Part shown: piece after piece, positions 34,604 through 44,778 of the stretch
Position numbering within the stretch: position 1 is the stretch's first letter
How the letters are laid out: every line of letters starts with the position of its first letter
Assembly (NCBI GenBank): GCA_017744515.1
Contig: JAGIBF010000014.1
Span: 1 to 64,000 of the forward strand
DNA: 64,000 bases
Reading direction: 5' to 3'
DNA from: Niastella sp.
GTDB lineage: Bacteria > Bacteroidota > Bacteroidia > Chitinophagales > Chitinophagaceae
The notes under the pieces: generated by a model
The model's database searches: none
Seen by the model: only the letters and a program-made list of their open reading frames with translations
What the model was told of the DNA's origin: nothing
Program-made: the position numbers and the translations under genes

Positions 34604-36586
34604 ATGCAACTACTATTCGTGAAAGGATGGTTGCCGGACAATGTCGTCCGTGCGATCTGCTGGACGCTGATCCATTCATTATGGCAAGGTTTGATACTGG
34701 CAGCCCTGGCAGGCTTGCTGGTCATATTTACCAGGAAGTCGGTAGCTGCTTTCCGGTACAACATGCTGGCAGTACTTTTCTTTATATTCATGGGTGTAGT
34801 CACCTTTACCCTTATCTATGAACTTAACGGATCAAACGCCGGTAGCAACATAGTAACATTTACCCCTGCAGCGCAAACAGAGCAGATAGTTGCCCAACTT
34901 CCGGTAGTGGGCAATGCTGGCACAGTAGCCAGTACAGAAGAAGGATACCTCACCCGCTTTACCGGCTATTTCAACCAACATGCATCTTTATTCGTGGCCA
35001 TCTGGTTTCTGGTATTCCTGGCAAAAGCCGTGAAACTCATGGGGGGCCTTGTATGCGTACAACGAATCAAACATTATAAAACCCATACACCCGGCCAGTA
35101 TTGGACAAACCGGATGCAGGAATTGTCTGATGCATTAGGCGTGAAAATCTCCGTTCGGTTGTTGGAATCAGAACTTGTGAAAGTGCCGCTGGTAGCAGGT
35201 TTCCTGAAACCGATCATACTGGTGCCACTGGGCTTGATGGCCAATATGCCGGCCGAACAAGTAGAAGCCATCCTGTTACATGAACTTGCCCATATCCGCC
35301 GCAGGGACTTTTTAGTGAACCTCGCCCAAAGCTTTGCCGAAACCCTTTTCTTCTTCAATCCTGCTGTACTGTGGTTATCCGCTTTGCTGCGCGAAGAACG
35401 TGAACATTGCTGCGATGATATGGCCATTGCAGTTACCCAAAGCAAAACAGGTTATATAAATGCCCTGGTATCATTCCAGGAATATCAATTGGAAAATAAC
35501 GTACCATATACCATGGCTTTCCCTGGTAAAAAGAACCAATTACTCAACCGCGTAAAGCGCATTATCGATAACAGTCATAAAACCTTGAATATGGCCGAAA
35601 AATCATTCCTCGTACTTTGCCTCAGCCTGATAGGAATACTCTCTGCTGTATGGGCACAACCTGAAGAAAAAAAGAAACCACAAACTACAAAACAAGAACC
35701 CGCACAACAGCAGGCAGAAAAAGCGAAGGACCTTGCTACTTCCCAACAGGATGGATCAGTTATTATTAAAGATGAGAGCAGTGATGATGGTATTGATAGA
35801 AGCGGGGACGAAACAATTGATGAAAGTAATGCCACAGATACTACTTATACTGGCACAGATACCACTTATAAGGACTATACGTCTAATTATAAACCTTATG
35901 CTGCCAATTATCAGCCATACGAACCGCGTTCACTCCGCGAACCGGCCACGCCGGCCAGTAAAGATACCATGCCGGTATTGCATAAAGGCAACAGTGTAAT
36001 GACGGGTACCATCACACACGATAAAGACGGGAAAAAATACCAGATCACTATCGATAAAAACCTGGCCACTGGTTTAACGATTGATGGAGAAAAAGTGCCG
36101 GATGAAAAACTGATCGAGTACAGAGAACTTATAAGTAGCATTTTCCGCGATATGCAGGCCCGGGCTGAGGAAGCGTATGAAACGCGTGTTCACCAAAACA
36201 ATGACAATGCCATCAGGCTTGCCAATAAGAATAAACTGCTGAACGATGAAGCGATTAAGCTTCAGCAAAGCCTCCTCATGAAAGGTACTCCTCAAGTACG
36301 CCAGGGCTTCCCGGTTCCCCACAGCACATTTAAACTTCACGAGCCAATCCAAACAGAAAATAAAATAATTGATAGACTGATCGACGACCTCGAAAAAGCA
36401 GGCCTGATTACACAAAGAGATTCCCTGACCTTCAAGCTCAATAAAGATGAGTTTACTGTAAATGGGAAAGCAATTTCGGGAGATATACGTCGTCAGTTTC
36501 AGGAAACCTATATAACAAATCCAGCCAATACGTTTACCTACGCAAGGCAAGGCGTCACTACCAGCTCACATGTGTACGTGGATTAA
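34604..36586 (+). CDS. M56 family (BlaR1-like) membrane metallopeptidase
   Basis: EAILLHELAHIRRRDFLVNLAQSFAETLFFFNPAVLWLSALLREEREHCCDDMAI. Confidence 0.94.
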   Translation: MQLLFVKGWLPDNVVRAICWTLIHSLWQGLILAALAGLLVIFTRKSVAAFRYNMLAVLFFIFMGVVTFTLIYELNGSNAGSNIVTFTPAAQTEQIVAQLPVVGNAGTVASTEEGYLTRFTGYFNQHASLFVAIWFLVFLAKAVKLMGGLVCVQRIKHYKTHTPGQYWTNRMQELSDALGVKISVRLLESELVKVPLVAGFLKPIILVPLGLMANMPAEQVEAILLHELAHIRRRDFLVNLAQSFAETLFFFNPAVLWLSALLREEREHCCDDMAIAVTQSKTGYINALVSFQEYQLENNVPYTMAFPGKKNQLLNRVKRIIDNSHKTLNMAEKSFLVLCLSLIGILSAVWAQPEEKKKPQTTKQEPAQQQAEKAKDLATSQQDGSVIIKDESSDDGIDRSGDETIDESNATDTTYTGTDTTYKDYTSNYKPYAANYQPYEPRSLREPATPASKDTMPVLHKGNSVMTGTITHDKDGKKYQITIDKNLATGLTIDGEKVPDEKLIEYRELISSIFRDMQARAEEAYETRVHQNNDNAIRLANKNKLLNDEAIKLQQSLLMKGTPQVRQGFPVPHSTFKLHEPIQTENKIIDRLIDDLEKAGLITQRDSLTFKLNKDEFTVNGKAISGDIRRQFQETYITNPANTFTYARQGVTTSSHVYVD

Positions 36587-36816
36587 CAGAAATGTGATCA
36601 GCGGAAAGTAAAAATTACCGGGATACTTTATTTTGCAACCGATGCATCCCCGTTGGCTATAACACCCGTATGATTTGGAACGTCGCTCGGGAGAATTACT
36701 GCAGGGGATGACTCGGTTGCCTTCATTACACATTCTCACCACCCTCATATTATAGTAATTGCCGGCAGGCAGTTGGCGCGTGCGTCTACGTCTGCCCTGG
36801 AATAAAATGCATATAC

Positions 36817-39261
36817 ATGAACAAATGTTATGGCCTCATGCTGGCATTCAGCATGATATTGTTACCCTTTTGTCTCTCTGCGCAAACCGGCGCTTCCATT
36901 AGCGGCACCGTGCAGGATAAGCGTCCGAAACCGATCGTTGCTGCATCAATAAGCCTGACGAGAGCAACAGATACCATATTGGTTAAAGCGGCTGTATCTT
37001 CCGACAACGGATATTTTACATTCGACAACCTGAAACCTGGCACCTATCGCATAACGATTACAGCTGTTGGTTTTACAGCTTACACAAGCGATACTATTCT
37101 TCTTGCGGTCAACGAGCAGATAAAATTACCCGTCATAGAATTGGCTGCTGCAGATGCCAGTCAGCTCAATGCAGTCACGGTTACTGCCCGCAAGCCCTTT
37201 GTCGAACGTAAGATTGACAGGACGGTGGTAAATGTGGATGCCCTTATTTCCAATGCTGGTACCAGTGCACTGGATGTATTGGATAAATCACCCGGCATAT
37301 TGGTCGACCAGGACGGTAATGTAAGCATGAACGGTAAATCAGGCGTGGTGATCTTTATTGATGATAAACCCACGTACCTGAGCGGAGCAGACCTCGCTTC
37401 ATACCTGAAATCACTTCCTTCAGGTACACTGGAATCTATCGAGATCATGACCAACCCGCCTGCTAAATACGATGCAGCAGGCAACGCCGGCGTGATCAAC
37501 ATCAAAACAAAGAAGCTCAAACAAAAAGGATTCAATGGTAACCTGTCGCCCGGTTATTCACAGGGAGTATATCCCAAGAGTTTCAATAGTTTAAACCTCA
37601 ACGTCCGTAATAACGCCTTTAACTACTTTGCCAACGTAGGATATAACTACAGTGAAAACTTCAATGACCTGCTTATACAGCGGCGCTATGTAAATGACGA
37701 TGGCACACCCCATTCCCTCTTCTCCCAAAACTCCTGGATCAAAAGAAAAGATCGTTCCGGCTCCTTGAGAATGGGCGTTGATTATACAATGGACAAATTC
37801 AATGCCATAGGTCTGGTATTGAACGGAACCACGCGAAAAATCAATAGTGCAGTAGATAACAACAGCTATTTATACAATGGAGCAGGATCGTTGGATTCAC
37901 TCATTACGGCTGATAATATGGACGATCGTACCTTCAGCAGGGGAAGCGTAGGATTGAACTACCGTCGCAAATACAAAGAACCCGGTCGCGAACTGGGAGT
38001 AGACGTGGATTATATCTACAATGAATCCGACGCCGACCAATTGTATCGAAATGCAAGCTACCGGGCAGATAATACAGTAAAAGGAAAAGATGACCTCACT
38101 GGTAAATTGCCCTCTTACATTAATATCTATTCTTTCAAAGCCGATTATTCACACCCATTATCCAACGGATTCAAAGCAGAGGCAGGGATAAAAGGCAGTT
38201 TGATTGAAACCAATAATATAGCAGAGTATTACATAACAGCAAACAATGTCACCAGCCCTGATTATGACAAAACCAACCACTTCACTTACCGGGAAAATAT
38301 CAATGCTGCATACCTGAATTTCAGTAAAGAATGGAACCGTTTCGCTGTACAGTTTGGCCTGCGGGGTGAGAATACGATCATGCGCGGGCACCAGTTGGGC
38401 AACGCAGTTAAGCCCGATTCTTCCTTCAAACGCGATTATATAAACCTGTTCCCCACTTTTTATCTCTCCTATAAGTTAGACTCTGCTGCCAAAAATCAGT
38501 TTGTCTTCTCTTATGGCAAGCGCATTCAGCGGCCTAACTTTGGTAACCTGAACCCTTTCATCTCTCCGTTGGATAAGTTCACATTTTATGTAGGTAATCC
38601 CTTCCTGCAACCAACAATAGCCCATGCCATTGAAGTGTCACACATTTATAACAACAAGCTCACTACCAGGCTGGGTTATGAATACTACGATGGGGACATC
38701 AATGAAACGATTGAATTACAAGGCCACCAGTATTATAGCCGTCCCGCAAACGTGGGAAAAGCCCAATACCTGAGCCTCACAGTGAACGCAACCATCGAGC
38801 CGGCCCCCTGGGTTACGATCAACTGGTTTGGCCTGGCACAATATGCCAGCTTTCAGGCCGATCTGTACAAAAACAAGCTGGATACCAGTGGTGTGAATTT
38901 TATTACCAACTTCAACAGCCAGTTCAGGTTGGGTAGTGGATGGACAGCTGAGTTATTGGGCGTGTTTAGAAGTGATTTCATCACAACCCAGTTTGTGTTG
39001 GGTGACTTCTGGACCCTGGGCGGAGCCATCCAGAAAAAAATACTCAAAGGAAAAGGCACAGTAAAGTTGACCATACAGGATATATTCTTTACCCGCCTTA
39101 ACTATGGCGCCATCAATAACCTGCAAAATGCCAAAGGCAATTACCGCAACCAGGGCGATACACGTGTAGTGGGAGTCAATTTCACCTGGACTTTTGGTAA
39201 AACCTTCGAAACCCGCAGGCGCAGCAATGGCAGCGCAGAACAGGAAACACAACGGATATAA
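36817..39261 (+). CDS. outer membrane beta-barrel family protein with N-terminal carboxypeptidase-regulatory-like domain and TonB plug
   Basis: ISGTVQDKRPKPIVAASISLTRATDTILVKAAVS...VERKIDRTVVNVDALISNAGTSALDVLDKSPGILVDQDGNVSMNGKSGVVIFIDDKPTYL. Confidence 0.9.
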   Translation: MNKCYGLMLAFSMILLPFCLSAQTGASISGTVQDKRPKPIVAASISLTRATDTILVKAAVSSDNGYFTFDNLKPGTYRITITAVGFTAYTSDTILLAVNEQIKLPVIELAAADASQLNAVTVTARKPFVERKIDRTVVNVDALISNAGTSALDVLDKSPGILVDQDGNVSMNGKSGVVIFIDDKPTYLSGADLASYLKSLPSGTLESIEIMTNPPAKYDAAGNAGVINIKTKKLKQKGFNGNLSPGYSQGVYPKSFNSLNLNVRNNAFNYFANVGYNYSENFNDLLIQRRYVNDDGTPHSLFSQNSWIKRKDRSGSLRMGVDYTMDKFNAIGLVLNGTTRKINSAVDNNSYLYNGAGSLDSLITADNMDDRTFSRGSVGLNYRRKYKEPGRELGVDVDYIYNESDADQLYRNASYRADNTVKGKDDLTGKLPSYINIYSFKADYSHPLSNGFKAEAGIKGSLIETNNIAEYYITANNVTSPDYDKTNHFTYRENINAAYLNFSKEWNRFAVQFGLRGENTIMRGHQLGNAVKPDSSFKRDYINLFPTFYLSYKLDSAAKNQFVFSYGKRIQRPNFGNLNPFISPLDKFTFYVGNPFLQPTIAHAIEVSHIYNNKLTTRLGYEYYDGDINETIELQGHQYYSRPANVGKAQYLSLTVNATIEPAPWVTINWFGLAQYASFQADLYKNKLDTSGVNFITNFNSQFRLGSGWTAELLGVFRSDFITTQFVLGDFWTLGGAIQKKILKGKGTVKLTIQDIFFTRLNYGAINNLQNAKGNYRNQGDTRVVGVNFTWTFGKTFETRRRSNGSAEQETQRI

Positions 39262-39316
39262 TGATAAGAGGTGAGTTGTGAATACTGACGCGCTCACAAC
39301 TCACCTCTGTTATATG

Positions 39317-41083
39317 CTAAAATTGATAAGGCGGGTTATTTCTTACATAACCTTCCTGGATTCCACGCTCCCAAAACTCTTTACCATTGAACAACGTCTT
39401 TATGAAACCCCGTTGAGTCATACCGTTTTGCATAAGACCAACAGCCCAGTTCTCACTAACAGGGTCCACATTGCCATTCCTTCTCAAAAGGAAGTTATAT
39501 TGCGCACGCACAAAAATGCGTAAGTATTCCTCATCATGGATCATTTCTTCGGCCATTGCCATCCTCGTTGTACCGGTAGATAAACGTTGCGACCAATCAG
39601 TGATTTCAGATGAAGTGGGAACCCTGTTAAACAACTTTTGGAAAACCCTGTCTATAAATCCATTGTTGGTAGCACCCGACAGAGTCCAGAATTCAGTATC
39701 GCCGCAAAAAGTCGTGATCATACTTTCTCTTGACATATCTGTCATTAACCTGTTTGTCCAGTAAGCCCTGCCTGTAGGATCGGCTGTCCTGCCATATAAC
39801 AACTGATATTGTTCATCTACAAAAGCTCCGTAAAATTCAGCCCCTAAAAACTCATTCACGATGGCTGGCACATCCCTCGAAGAAGCTACCCTGTTGGTCC
39901 AATAAGTCAGGCCGCCGGGATCAGGTGTGCGATGATTAGCATATACATACAACGAGTAAATAAAGTCCTCAAATCCGCGTTTGGTTTCTTCGATCTTGAA
40001 TTTATACTTCTTATAGGCATCCTTGTACGCAAAATTAGTATATACCATAGGCGTCGTCCAGTCTATCAGTCCCAAAATGCCCTCGACACCAGCATGATTG
40101 TCTTCGTCAAAAAGTTCGTAGATGAAAAAACCTTTGATATTGCTGCCTTGATCAAGGTTGGAGATCAGGTCTTCAATCCGTTGCGTATGCAAAGAAGGAG
40201 TAGTTAAAACAGTTGTACTCAGCGAATGGATTTCTGTAAACCATACCTCTTTAGATGCAAAGGTAGTTTTAAGAACATTTAAAATTATTTCATAATTAGC
40301 CATATCTTCATACCAGTCATAACCCAGTATATCGTAATCGATCGCAGCATCCTGTAACAGTAAAAAAAATCCATAGTGGTACCATCCCCCGCAATTAATA
40401 ATCGTTTTTGCAGTAGGGTCTTCTTCCTTTATACCCTCGATCATCCCGGCAAAATAACTTGCCAGGATCTGAAAATTGGTGAAGTTGTAATGCGATCGAA
40501 GACTTCCGTCAGGGGCGCTGTGTTTAGGTAAAAGATCGATATCTTCCTCATTGCCTAACTGATAGTAATCAAAATATTGTTTATACCTAGAAGCGAACCC
40601 TTTGCCAACCTGCTTACCTTTTATGGCTGCATTGGCGATAGAAAGGCTATACAATCCGGTGCTATCAGGAGGAAATATGATGGGAATTAACTGGATATTT
40701 TTGGCAGCAGCACTATTAATTGTAGTTGTAAAAAGTGATAAGTCGGTAATTTCACCATCCTCATTGTGTGGAATATCTATTCTGTAATAGGAGACCGCAA
40801 GCTCTTTAATTAAGTCTGCTTGCAACGCATGATTCGCCAGGTAAGCTACCTGGTTCAGTGGATGCCCGTTAATACCCCACTTGAAATTACTATCTACCCG
40901 GATTGGTAAATTGTATTGCTCAGTAAGATATTCCGGCGTGTTCAAAGTACTAAAACCGTTGTTTAAAGTTTTCTGCTGAAGTGAGTCGTCTTGAAGTTCG
41001 TTGGTGAAATTTTTCTGGCATCCTGTAATGCCTGCTGCGATAATGACAAAAGATAATAGGGAACGATAGAATAATCTGGACAT
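39317..41083 (-). CDS. lipoprotein with TIM-barrel (glycosidase-like) N-terminus and DUF4214-like C-terminus
   Basis: MSRLFYRSLLSFVIIAAGITGCQKN lipobox; YVYANHRTPDPGGLTYWTNRV... and LLYGRTADPTGRAYWTNRL repeats resemble DUF4214. Confidence 0.75.
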   Translation of the reverse strand: MSRLFYRSLLSFVIIAAGITGCQKNFTNELQDDSLQQKTLNNGFSTLNTPEYLTEQYNLPIRVDSNFKWGINGHPLNQVAYLANHALQADLIKELAVSYYRIDIPHNEDGEITDLSLFTTTINSAAAKNIQLIPIIFPPDSTGLYSLSIANAAIKGKQVGKGFASRYKQYFDYYQLGNEEDIDLLPKHSAPDGSLRSHYNFTNFQILASYFAGMIEGIKEEDPTAKTIINCGGWYHYGFFLLLQDAAIDYDILGYDWYEDMANYEIILNVLKTTFASKEVWFTEIHSLSTTVLTTPSLHTQRIEDLISNLDQGSNIKGFFIYELFDEDNHAGVEGILGLIDWTTPMVYTNFAYKDAYKKYKFKIEETKRGFEDFIYSLYVYANHRTPDPGGLTYWTNRVASSRDVPAIVNEFLGAEFYGAFVDEQYQLLYGRTADPTGRAYWTNRLMTDMSRESMITTFCGDTEFWTLSGATNNGFIDRVFQKLFNRVPTSSEITDWSQRLSTGTTRMAMAEEMIHDEEYLRIFVRAQYNFLLRRNGNVDPVSENWAVGLMQNGMTQRGFIKTLFNGKEFWERGIQEGYVRNNPPYQF

Positions 41084-41229
41084 ATTTTGATAAGATTTAA
41101 TGACAGGACCTATAGGATTATAAATATAAAATAGCGCATGGACATCTCGGAACATTACAACATATTTTAACAGTTAATATTAGATGAACTATATTCGATA
41201 CCCGGATATTAATTAAAACCGATGCAACC

Positions 41230-42162
41230 ATGATTGCTTTTGTATACAGGCAACTAAATGATCAGGCCAACCAATACCTTGCAGCCCGTCTCCCGGAAGG
41301 CATACAGGCAATTTTCCGGTCCGACCTGAAGTCAGACGAATACCGCCGTACCTTTGAGCAAGCAGATTTCGTTTTAGGCAATCCACCGCGCGACTGGTTC
41401 AGCACTCCACCCGCACAGCTTAAGTTCTGGCAGCTATCATCCGCCGGTTTCAGCGAATACGAAGGAATGACATCCCCGGTACCGGTTGCCAATATGGGCG
41501 ATTTCTTTGCCCGTCCCTGTGCGGAGACGATTGTAGGAGGCGTGCTGGCATTTTATCGGGGCGTCCATACGTTGACCAAACTACAATTGAAAAAAGAGTG
41601 GCAGGGAGAAAAAGCAAGACCATTCCTGCGTTTACTGGGCGAGCAACAAGCAATCGTATTAGGTGCAGGCGCTATTGGCGCTTGTGTGAAAGAAATGCTG
41701 CAAGGCTTTGGATGTAAAGTACGCATGACAGCCCGCACCAATCCGGCAGCAGAGATACATTCCCGGGAAGAACTATTAAAAGCATTGCCACAAACTACGT
41801 TGATGATTAATACACTTCCCGGCAGTGCAGAAAAATATGTGACAGCCGAAATGTTGAACGCATTGCCAGCAGAGGCCGTTTATGCCAGTGTAGGAAGAGG
41901 GGAAACAACAGACGAGCAAGCCCTGATCACGGCCCTTCGTGCAGGAAAATTAGCGGGCGCCGTACTGGATGTTACCGAAGAAGAACCATTACCAGTTGAT
42001 AGCCCCTTATGGGAAATGGATAATGTAATATTGACTCAGCACACGGGAGGAGGTAAATCAGATGAGCTTACCGGCATCGCCCGGCAGTTCATCGATAACC
42101 TGCAACACTTCCTCAAAAAAGAACCCCTCGAAAACACAATAGAGCTTTCAAGGGGCTATTAA
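41230..42162 (+). CDS. D-2-hydroxyacid dehydrogenase family protein
   Basis: IVLGAGAIGACVKEMLQGFGCKV; YASVGRGETTDEQALITALRAGKLAGAVLDVTEEEPLP. Confidence 0.92.
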   Translation: MIAFVYRQLNDQANQYLAARLPEGIQAIFRSDLKSDEYRRTFEQADFVLGNPPRDWFSTPPAQLKFWQLSSAGFSEYEGMTSPVPVANMGDFFARPCAETIVGGVLAFYRGVHTLTKLQLKKEWQGEKARPFLRLLGEQQAIVLGAGAIGACVKEMLQGFGCKVRMTARTNPAAEIHSREELLKALPQTTLMINTLPGSAEKYVTAEMLNALPAEAVYASVGRGETTDEQALITALRAGKLAGAVLDVTEEEPLPVDSPLWEMDNVILTQHTGGGKSDELTGIARQFIDNLQHFLKKEPLENTIELSRGY

Positions 42163-42372
42163 TTAAAAAACTGGTTATACTTTCAAGGTACTTTGCAACT
42201 CCTTGTTGCTATTGATATCTATACAAGCCCATGGATAAATAGTCATCTTCCGGTGATCTTTTGAGCTATGGTGCGTGCCAGTGCTGTTTCTCCGGTCATG
42301 TAAAATAAAAAGGAGAAATAATGCCTCCGAAAGCTTTGAAAAGTTTGTTCAGCATTTGCAATATTAGGTTGG

Positions 42373-44670
42373 TTATTTTCCTGTCTTCAAGAATACCACA
42401 GCCCTTTCCAGCACTTCGTCCTTACCCGCCCGGATGCCCTTGATAGTTGGCTTTACAACGATATCAGGTACAAGCCCCTTACGCTGCATGGTCTGACCGT
42501 TAGGATAACTCACGTTCTGACCACTGAACGAAAGATTGGTGAAGCCAGGGATATTAAAGTTCGTTACATCGCCATTGGCGCCCGCTGTTTGGCTGCCAAT
42601 AAAGGTAGTATTATTGGCGGCTTTAAAGAACAGTCCACTGTGTTCAGCCTGACTCTGCGTAGTCTCATTCATCAGCATCACCGTTTTGCCGGTATAACGC
42701 CAATCAGTGGTAGTCGGTAGCTTTTGCATGAACGATACGGTAGTGGTAGTCGCACTTACCTCATTGCCATCTGCAGAAATATCTGGTACAGAAGGCTGTA
42801 GCCGCGTGAACAATGCACCGTCCAATATATTTTTAGTGCTCAGGCGAGGTGCCAGGCCCCAGGCAGTTCCCTTTGGATAGCCCCGCATGTCCATGATAAA
42901 CCCTTTGGTATTTTTAAAAGTGGTCAGCATGGAATCGATCATGTTACTTTCCAAACGCTCCATATCTACATAACCAATCTCAGGGCTCAATAGCTTGAAT
43001 ATAGGTCCTGCATTCTCTACCCGTTTTTTTTCCCAGAAAGGTTTGTTATAAGTACGCTTACGGGTAACTGCCACTTCTTTTACCTTATTATCCTTGTCCA
43101 TTATTTTAAGAGCAGCTGTAGAGCCATCATCACCGCAAAGCAGGAAATTAGTGATGTAGCTGGTCTGCGTTACATAATTACTCGCAGCCTGATAAGGACG
43201 TTGCTCATCGATCAGTTTAAGTATATCCTTGCCGTTAATACTAAGAATAACATCGCCCACAGCCAGCCCTTCCTTTTTAGCAACACTGTCTACAACCAAA
43301 GCCGTGATCACAAACTTATTCTCTATCACCCTGCCATATACAGAAGGAGAGACACCCTGTCCAACAAACTTTCTGGTTGCGCTTACCTGGCTGCTGATAA
43401 AACCATGACCATCCTGAATGTGAGCATACATTTCTGCTACAGCCTGCGCATATTCCATGGAATCCCGGGCAGCTACAAAACGAGGAAGGTATTGTTCATA
43501 AACCTTATCCCAGCTCTCATCCATCAGCTTCTTGTTGACAAAGAATGTATTGATAACAGTGTAGATCTTGGCAGCTGCCAATACGCGATTACCCAGCGAA
43601 GGATAACGCTTATCATTAGGATAACCAGCCATTTTGGGAAGACTTTCCAGTGGCAGTGACTCGCGACCTTCAGTAGGAGCAGGAATGCCGGCTTTCAGTA
43701 AGGCAACTGTTTTGTCGAGATTTACCTGGAGGTCGGATTGTTTTTCCAAAACAGCATTGGGAGTGATAGCCGTTTTACCATTTTTTCTTACCACTTCACC
43801 AGTGCGTAAACTGATGATCACACTATCCGCAATGCTGTACCGCATAGCAAGGTTTGAATTGCCGAGGTTCAACGCTCCTTCACTAACTATGAGCGCCTTC
43901 CCTGCATCCTGTAGTGTAAGTGCTATGGCCGGCAAAGGCATATTTTCATTGACAAGAAAAGCAATCGGCACGGGATTCTTTTGTGTACCGTTAATCGTGC
44001 TGATCTGGTTGAACTTGAAAAAAGAAGAATAACCGCCGGAACTACCCCCACGCTCAGGCACGAAACCATCATGCACGATAGAACGGGTGGAGGGCTTGTA
44101 TAAGGTGCCGCTACACAGGCCGGCTTCAATGTTACCATAATCAAGAAGCCCACCCAGATCGGCCCAGGCATAAGGTTGCGTTGGACGCAGGTCAAATATG
44201 AGATAACGAACGTCCGAAAGTTGGCGGGGTATTTTCTGCAACGTCGATATGGCGAGTTGCCAGTTGTCCAGATCCTTCAGGTTCCTGATAGTTACAAATA
44301 AAATACTGTCTTTAGTAGCAAGAGTAGGAGAGGGATTTTCCTTGCTAAACTGTGCGCCAGTTGCCATCCCCGGTACCACAGCAGTAATTGGATCATGCAA
44401 AACATCCAGCCATGGTTGCAGGGCCTTTACATAACTGGCTTTATCAGTAGCCTCGATAATATTGGGCACGGTAGCAGCAAAAGCCGAGTCCCAGTTGATG
44501 CTTTTATACTGCAAATAAGGATGGAAATATTTAATATACCCCCATAACTTACCCACATCAGCCAGGCGTTTGGTTTGTTGAGGAGTAAGGGTAGGAGGTT
44601 GGCTTTGCAATAAGTCCGGTAATAGCAGGCCAAAGGTTAGGAGCAGTATAGGCAACTTAATAATGGACAT
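42373..44670 (-). CDS. S41 family C-terminal processing peptidase-like protein with PDZ domain
   Basis: GLAVGDVILSINGKDI PDZ; TVMLMNETTQSQAEHSGLFFKAANNTTFIGSQTAGANGD. Confidence 0.88.
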   Translation of the reverse strand: MSIIKLPILLLTFGLLLPDLLQSQPPTLTPQQTKRLADVGKLWGYIKYFHPYLQYKSINWDSAFAATVPNIIEATDKASYVKALQPWLDVLHDPITAVVPGMATGAQFSKENPSPTLATKDSILFVTIRNLKDLDNWQLAISTLQKIPRQLSDVRYLIFDLRPTQPYAWADLGGLLDYGNIEAGLCSGTLYKPSTRSIVHDGFVPERGGSSGGYSSFFKFNQISTINGTQKNPVPIAFLVNENMPLPAIALTLQDAGKALIVSEGALNLGNSNLAMRYSIADSVIISLRTGEVVRKNGKTAITPNAVLEKQSDLQVNLDKTVALLKAGIPAPTEGRESLPLESLPKMAGYPNDKRYPSLGNRVLAAAKIYTVINTFFVNKKLMDESWDKVYEQYLPRFVAARDSMEYAQAVAEMYAHIQDGHGFISSQVSATRKFVGQGVSPSVYGRVIENKFVITALVVDSVAKKEGLAVGDVILSINGKDILKLIDEQRPYQAASNYVTQTSYITNFLLCGDDGSTAALKIMDKDNKVKEVAVTRKRTYNKPFWEKKRVENAGPIFKLLSPEIGYVDMERLESNMIDSMLTTFKNTKGFIMDMRGYPKGTAWGLAPRLSTKNILDGALFTRLQPSVPDISADGNEVSATTTTVSFMQKLPTTTDWRYTGKTVMLMNETTQSQAEHSGLFFKAANNTTFIGSQTAGANGDVTNFNIPGFTNLSFSGQNVSYPNGQTMQRKGLVPDIVVKPTIKGIRAGKDEVLERAVVFLKTGK

Positions 44671-44778
44671 GGGAATAATTTAAGGTTAACGAGATGCGGC
44701 AAATTAGTATTCCCCAACCTACGCAAAAAATAGGTTATACCAATTGTCACATGCCCGGTACCAAATCCCTTTACCACA

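Noticed and set aside
36587-36816. Possible small ORF or remnant in the spacer before the beta-barrel gene
   Set aside because: Only short, unsupported frames; no motif recognised.
42120-42160. Hairpin aaCCCCTcGAAA...TTTCaAGGGGct as a separate regulatory site
   Set aside because: Lies at the very end of the D-2-hydroxyacid dehydrogenase gene; probably just part of its termination region and not strong enough to list.
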